From: an uncultured Candidatus Poseidoniales archaeon
Lineage (GTDB): Archaea; Thermoplasmatota; Poseidoniia; Poseidoniales; Thalassarchaeaceae
Direction: 5' to 3'
Length of the DNA stretch: 64,000 bases
NCBI GenBank assembly: GCA_902601345.1
Contig: CACKMK010000005.1
Coordinates: forward strand, 1 to 64,000
Part shown: positions 60,719 through 64,000 of the stretch, in pieces
Position numbering within the stretch: position 1 is the first letter of the stretch
Layout: the number at the start of each line of letters is the position of its first letter
Notes under the pieces: model-generated
The model's input: the letters and a program-made list of their open reading frames with translations, nothing else
The model's database searches: none
Told to the model about the DNA's origin: nothing
Made by a program: the position numbers and the translations under genes

Positions 60719-63700
60719 ATGGAATCGAAGAAAGATGACTCTAAGGTTGCCCAATTTGGCAACCTGATCTCCCCTGTAGCAATCGCATCATCTTTGTTAT
60801 TCTTGTTCCTGGCCACAACGTCACTCGATGGCAGGGATTTGGGTAATGAACTAAATTCTGCTACACTCGTTGCACTATCTGTTTTGGTGCCGGCATGCAT
60901 CGGCAGATCTTCTGGATTGATTCCTCTGGAGAATAGCGCTTCACGGATCGGCTCCCTTACAGTTGCTCTTCTTGTAGTCGGGACGGCGGCAAATTATCTC
61001 AACCCTGACTCTTTCAATCACATGTTCGTTACTACCTTTTTCTTCGTAGGCTTGGTTACGGCTCTATTGAATGAAACCGATAGGACAGAGGAATCCTCGC
61101 TATTCATCAGTATGATCCTAGGGATGAGGTTAGCCGCGGTTTACGCATCCGGTCTTGCAATCGCACAAAATGACTCAGAGGCAGTAGTGGATTGGGTCCG
61201 AGAGTCAATAGGTAGTGCATTCTTCTCATTCTGGCTGGCCTCAATTTCTCTCGGCTTCTTAGTAATGGTTCTAAACAGGGGGACTGTCGAGAAAAAGGGC
61301 TCAGGAAGCTTTTTCCGAATGCTCCCCACAATCAGAGAAAGTCCAGATGCTGCTGCGTACTCTACATTGATATTCGCCTCTTTCATGATTCCTCTCGTTT
61401 GGTTAGGACAATTAGACAGTCTGGCTGAGTTCTCCGAGGGAAGCCATCTCGGAGTGGCATGGGCTTCATTCACTGCATTAGTAATATTCACTCATGCCTT
61501 CTTCAGGTCTGAGGGATGGCATGTTTTGGCCTCTCTTCTGACTGTCAACTGGATTCTTTACTCCATCGGTCACCTTCATGAGATCGGAAACGAACTTCCT
61601 TCCCTATTCTCGCAAGGTGGATTCATCGAGTCCTTCACATGGTTCTTTTTGGGTTTCTGGTTGAACTTCTTTGCATTCTTCTTTTCATCAAGAGGGGTAT
61701 TCGGTGACGTTGCCCCACGGAGGGACAAAAGTTCTTTCAGAGTCTGGTGGAATGAGAACTCATACTTCCTGATGGTATCTCTGGCATTTATCACTGCCCT
61801 AGTTGTCAGAGTCGCGTGGAATATAATTCCCGCCATGAACGCCAGTGGGACTGGACTTTGGGATATGTCTGGAGGTTCTGATCCATGGTACATGAAGCGG
61901 GTAGTAGACTACGTAATCGCTGAGAGGAGCCACCTGATATACGATCACGACAGAGCTTATCCAACCGGCGGGATTAATCCGAGACCACCCCTATTCTCCT
62001 GGTCCTTAGCGCTCGGTGGCATCGCCCTATCTTGGTTACTCGAAATGCCTTCAGAACAGGCAGTATGGTGGGCTATGTCTTCACTCCCAGCAATATATGG
62101 GGCACTTATTGTCGTCCCAGTGGCTGGAATCGCCTCGCGTGCACACAGTAGAAGTGCGGGAATAATTTCAGCTTGGCTCATCGCACTAATGCCAGGACAT
62201 CTGAGCAGATCCACGTTCGCTTATGCCGACCACGACTCATTTGCCATGCTTTTCCTGGCAATCGCTCTTTACTTCTGGATTAGAGGGCTCGAGCAGATTC
62301 AATACAAGAAGGTGTTCAAGTCTACAAGCGCAAATCCTCTGTATATTATCGCTGGAATAAGAGAAACCTGGAAGAGTAATCCAGTGCTAATGGCAAATGC
62401 AACAATGTCAGGAATCGCATTCTCAATCATGGCACTCGGCTGGAAGGGTTTCGTATACGGCCCGGGGATTCTTTTCCTAGCATATTCATTCCAGGTAGTG
62501 ATAAACATCTTCAAGGGAAGGGACAGCCTACAATTTACCTCTGCATCTCTTCAGATGATGTTTACTTCGATGATAATCCCTGCACCATTCTACGCTTGGC
62601 CTGGAATGAATCTACTCTTCGCTCCCAGCGGTATGCAACCCATGTTCTACATAATCGGCTTCACTTTCGCTATGGGTTGGATTTCCAGCTCATTCAGGGA
62701 CAAGCCATGGCTTCTGATAGTAATGGGCGGTAGTGTACTATTCGGCTCGATTCTTTCAATTCTCTTCATACTTCAGGAAGCTCAGTTGTACAGCGGCTGG
62801 GACATCCTTTTCACCGGGGGATTCTACTTCTCTAAGAATAAAATCTTCCTAACAATCGGAGAGGCTCAGGCTCCAGAACGCGGAAGACTATTCGCTTCTT
62901 ATGGGCCTATAGTAGCAGTTATCGCAATAGGATGCGCAGTAATACTGCTATGGAGGGGCAGCAGGAAGAACCAATCAGAACTTACTCTACTAGGGCTATG
63001 GACCCTTATCGCATCTTACATGTCATGGTCTGCCGGTCGATTCATCATCAACGCTACACCTGCCATGGCAGTAGTAGGGGGAATCGGAATCTCAATGCTG
63101 TGGAGTGCAGCAAACCTGCCAACATTTTCCAAGGTTTGGAGGAACTCGGGAATAGGCACTCCCAGGACTCGTTTCAAGTCTCTGTGGCCTGCAACTAAGG
63201 CTCGTCCAGGCATACCCGCTATGATCATGGTGATCCTTCTTATCTCGTCACAGCACGCTACTTACGGCATCGACTCTGGTATACCAGGAAATGACAGGTC
63301 GGCAAATGAGGTCGATCAGAGCATCTACGACTTGGCACCTGATATCCTGAGGCAGGATCTTCTAGGCTTGTTCTCAGTAATGAACAGCGAACAGTACGAC
63401 CCCAGCGAATCAGGGCTTTGGTATCTGGGGACCTTCGGACCGAGCTTCGGAGGACAAGGATGGAATGAGGCATATGATTGGCTTTCTGAGCAGGACAGCG
63501 ACGTTCCATTCAGCGAAAGACCAGCCTTCGTATCTTGGTGGGACTACGGTTTCCAGGCTCTTGCTTCCGGAGATCACCCTACCGTGGCAGACAACTTCCA
63601 GTCAGGAATCCCCAACAGCGGGGCAATGCTCCTATCTTCAGGACAGGAAGACACTCTATCTTTGTTCATCTCAACACTTGCCTTCGGTGACAGGAAGTTG

Positions 63701-64000
63701 AATGATATGGATCTTGGAGCAGACTTCCTAGCTGCATTGGAACCAGAATTGTCCGGAGAACAGATCCAGGAGTTCCAAAATATACTATCGAACGAGGACC
63801 TCGAGTTCCTGAAAACACGATCGATGGCAGTAGTTGCAGAGTACGGCGAAGTACAGATGCTCAAGGGCAATCCGTTGGATGATGATGGGATGCCCTTGTC
63901 CGATGCAGGTCACCTGTTCATCATCATAAAGGAAGGCGAGCAATTCGAAGAACCCACGGCCAATGAATCAGAGGCTAGGACCCTTTTCAACAATGCACGT
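60719..64000 (+). CDS. aglB: AglB/STT3 oligosaccharyltransferase, 3' end outside the window
   Basis: The frame is open from ATG 60719 to the last base (1094 codons so far). It encodes a polytopic membrane enzyme that transfers a lipid-linked glycan to Asn in N-X-S/T sites on proteins outside the cell. The first catalytic acidic motif is GGSDPWYMKR with D388. It is followed by YPTGGINPRPPLFSW and YADHDSFAML, which holds the second acidic pair. The hallmark WWDYG is at residues 940-944. In most STT3 proteins the first acidic motif lies within about 60 residues of the start. Here about 335 extra residues with roughly nine hydrophobic segments precede the STT3 part. Confidence 0.92.
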   Translation, partial: MESKKDDSKVAQFGNLISPVAIASSLLFLFLATTSLDGRDLGNELNSATLVALSVLVPACIGRSSGLIPLENSASRIGSLTVALLVVGTAANYLNPDSFNHMFVTTFFFVGLVTALLNETDRTEESSLFISMILGMRLAAVYASGLAIAQNDSEAVVDWVRESIGSAFFSFWLASISLGFLVMVLNRGTVEKKGSGSFFRMLPTIRESPDAAAYSTLIFASFMIPLVWLGQLDSLAEFSEGSHLGVAWASFTALVIFTHAFFRSEGWHVLASLLTVNWILYSIGHLHEIGNELPSLFSQGGFIESFTWFFLGFWLNFFAFFFSSRGVFGDVAPRRDKSSFRVWWNENSYFLMVSLAFITALVVRVAWNIIPAMNASGTGLWDMSGGSDPWYMKRVVDYVIAERSHLIYDHDRAYPTGGINPRPPLFSWSLALGGIALSWLLEMPSEQAVWWAMSSLPAIYGALIVVPVAGIASRAHSRSAGIISAWLIALMPGHLSRSTFAYADHDSFAMLFLAIALYFWIRGLEQIQYKKVFKSTSANPLYIIAGIRETWKSNPVLMANATMSGIAFSIMALGWKGFVYGPGILFLAYSFQVVINIFKGRDSLQFTSASLQMMFTSMIIPAPFYAWPGMNLLFAPSGMQPMFYIIGFTFAMGWISSSFRDKPWLLIVMGGSVLFGSILSILFILQEAQLYSGWDILFTGGFYFSKNKIFLTIGEAQAPERGRLFASYGPIVAVIAIGCAVILLWRGSRKNQSELTLLGLWTLIASYMSWSAGRFIINATPAMAVVGGIGISMLWSAANLPTFSKVWRNSGIGTPRTRFKSLWPATKARPGIPAMIMVILLISSQHATYGIDSGIPGNDRSANEVDQSIYDLAPDILRQDLLGLFSVMNSEQYDPSESGLWYLGTFGPSFGGQGWNEAYDWLSEQDSDVPFSERPAFVSWWDYGFQALASGDHPTVADNFQSGIPNSGAMLLSSGQEDTLSLFISTLAFGDRKLNDMDLGADFLAALEPELSGEQIQEFQNILSNEDLEFLKTRSMAVVAEYGEVQMLKGNPLDDDGMPLSDAGHLFIIIKEGEQFEEPTANESEARTLFNNAR

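Noticed and set aside
1..64000. Mobile elements, integrases, rRNA genes or CRISPR arrays
   Set aside because: No transposase, integrase or Cas-like protein, no rRNA-like stretch and no regular direct repeats were seen on either strand.

Overview
The window looks like one contiguous piece of a planktonic marine archaeal chromosome. The best guess is the Marine Group II lineage (Candidatus Poseidoniales, Thermoplasmatota). Archaeal markers are release factor aRF1, aIF2 beta, tRNA methyltransferase Trm56, class I lysyl-tRNA synthetase, an archaeal-type UMP kinase, CDP-archaeol synthase (CarS) and an AglB/STT3 oligosaccharyltransferase. They sit beside bacterial-looking genes: an E. coli-type glutamate dehydrogenase, a four-subunit 2-oxoacid dehydrogenase with LipA and LipB, FolP/FolB, and a YeiH permease. 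Gene density is very high, many genes overlap by a few bases, and there is no sign of phage, insertion sequences or CRISPR. The lineage assignment is inference; no marker tree could be run.

Layout. 1-5.5 kb: end of a possible ABC exporter, a PaaI thioesterase, two small membrane proteins, an NfeD-like protein with a flotillin, a thiolase, and three DUF2061-like units in two genes. 5.5-8.5 kb (minus): YeiH-like permease, TraB-like protein, dihydropteroate synthase. 8.6-14.6 kb: membrane protein, Trm56, carA and carB. 14.5-20.5 kb (mostly minus): NTF2-like protein, lysS, HTH-phosphoribosyltransferase regulator, dUTPase, aIF2 beta (plus), quinone oxidoreductase, nitroreductase, pterin carbinolamine dehydratase and an unknown protein. 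20.6-27.1 kb: NOG1-type GTPase, tiny zinc ribbon, membrane proteins, pyrH, aRF1, argS, peroxiredoxin. 27-37.2 kb (minus): M28 peptidase, UbiX-like protein, class V aminotransferase, then lipB-E3-E2-E1beta-E1alpha-lipA, transcribed from lipA. 37.3-38.6 kb: pteridine-reductase-like SDR, FolB and tRNA-Leu(UAA). 38.7-50.6 kb: two very large exported surface proteins of 984 and 3003 aa. 50.6-64 kb: Hsp20-like protein, XPD-type helicase, ribbon-helix-helix regulator with an operator array, HD phosphohydrolase, glutamate dehydrogenase, a surface protein, carS, purD, and an aglB that runs off the window.

How genes work together. carAB, pyrH, dut and purD cover nucleotide supply. lipA, lipB and E1-E2-E3 encode a self-contained lipoylated 2-oxoacid dehydrogenase. 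FolP, FolB, the SDR and the carbinolamine dehydratase point to reduced pterin or folate metabolism. The large exported proteins are rich in N-X-S/T sites, and aglB in the same window encodes the enzyme that would glycosylate them.

Points most worth a second look: three housekeeping genes (carB, argS, lipA) are each broken by one extra G in a run of eight coding-strand Gs; the 3003-aa protein combines calcium-type repeats, a transglutaminase domain with an altered third catalytic residue, many Ig-like repeats and a DUF4129-like tail; AglB carries an extra membrane domain of about 335 residues; and four 6-bp boxes spaced exactly 11 bp apart lie upstream of a ribbon-helix-helix gene.
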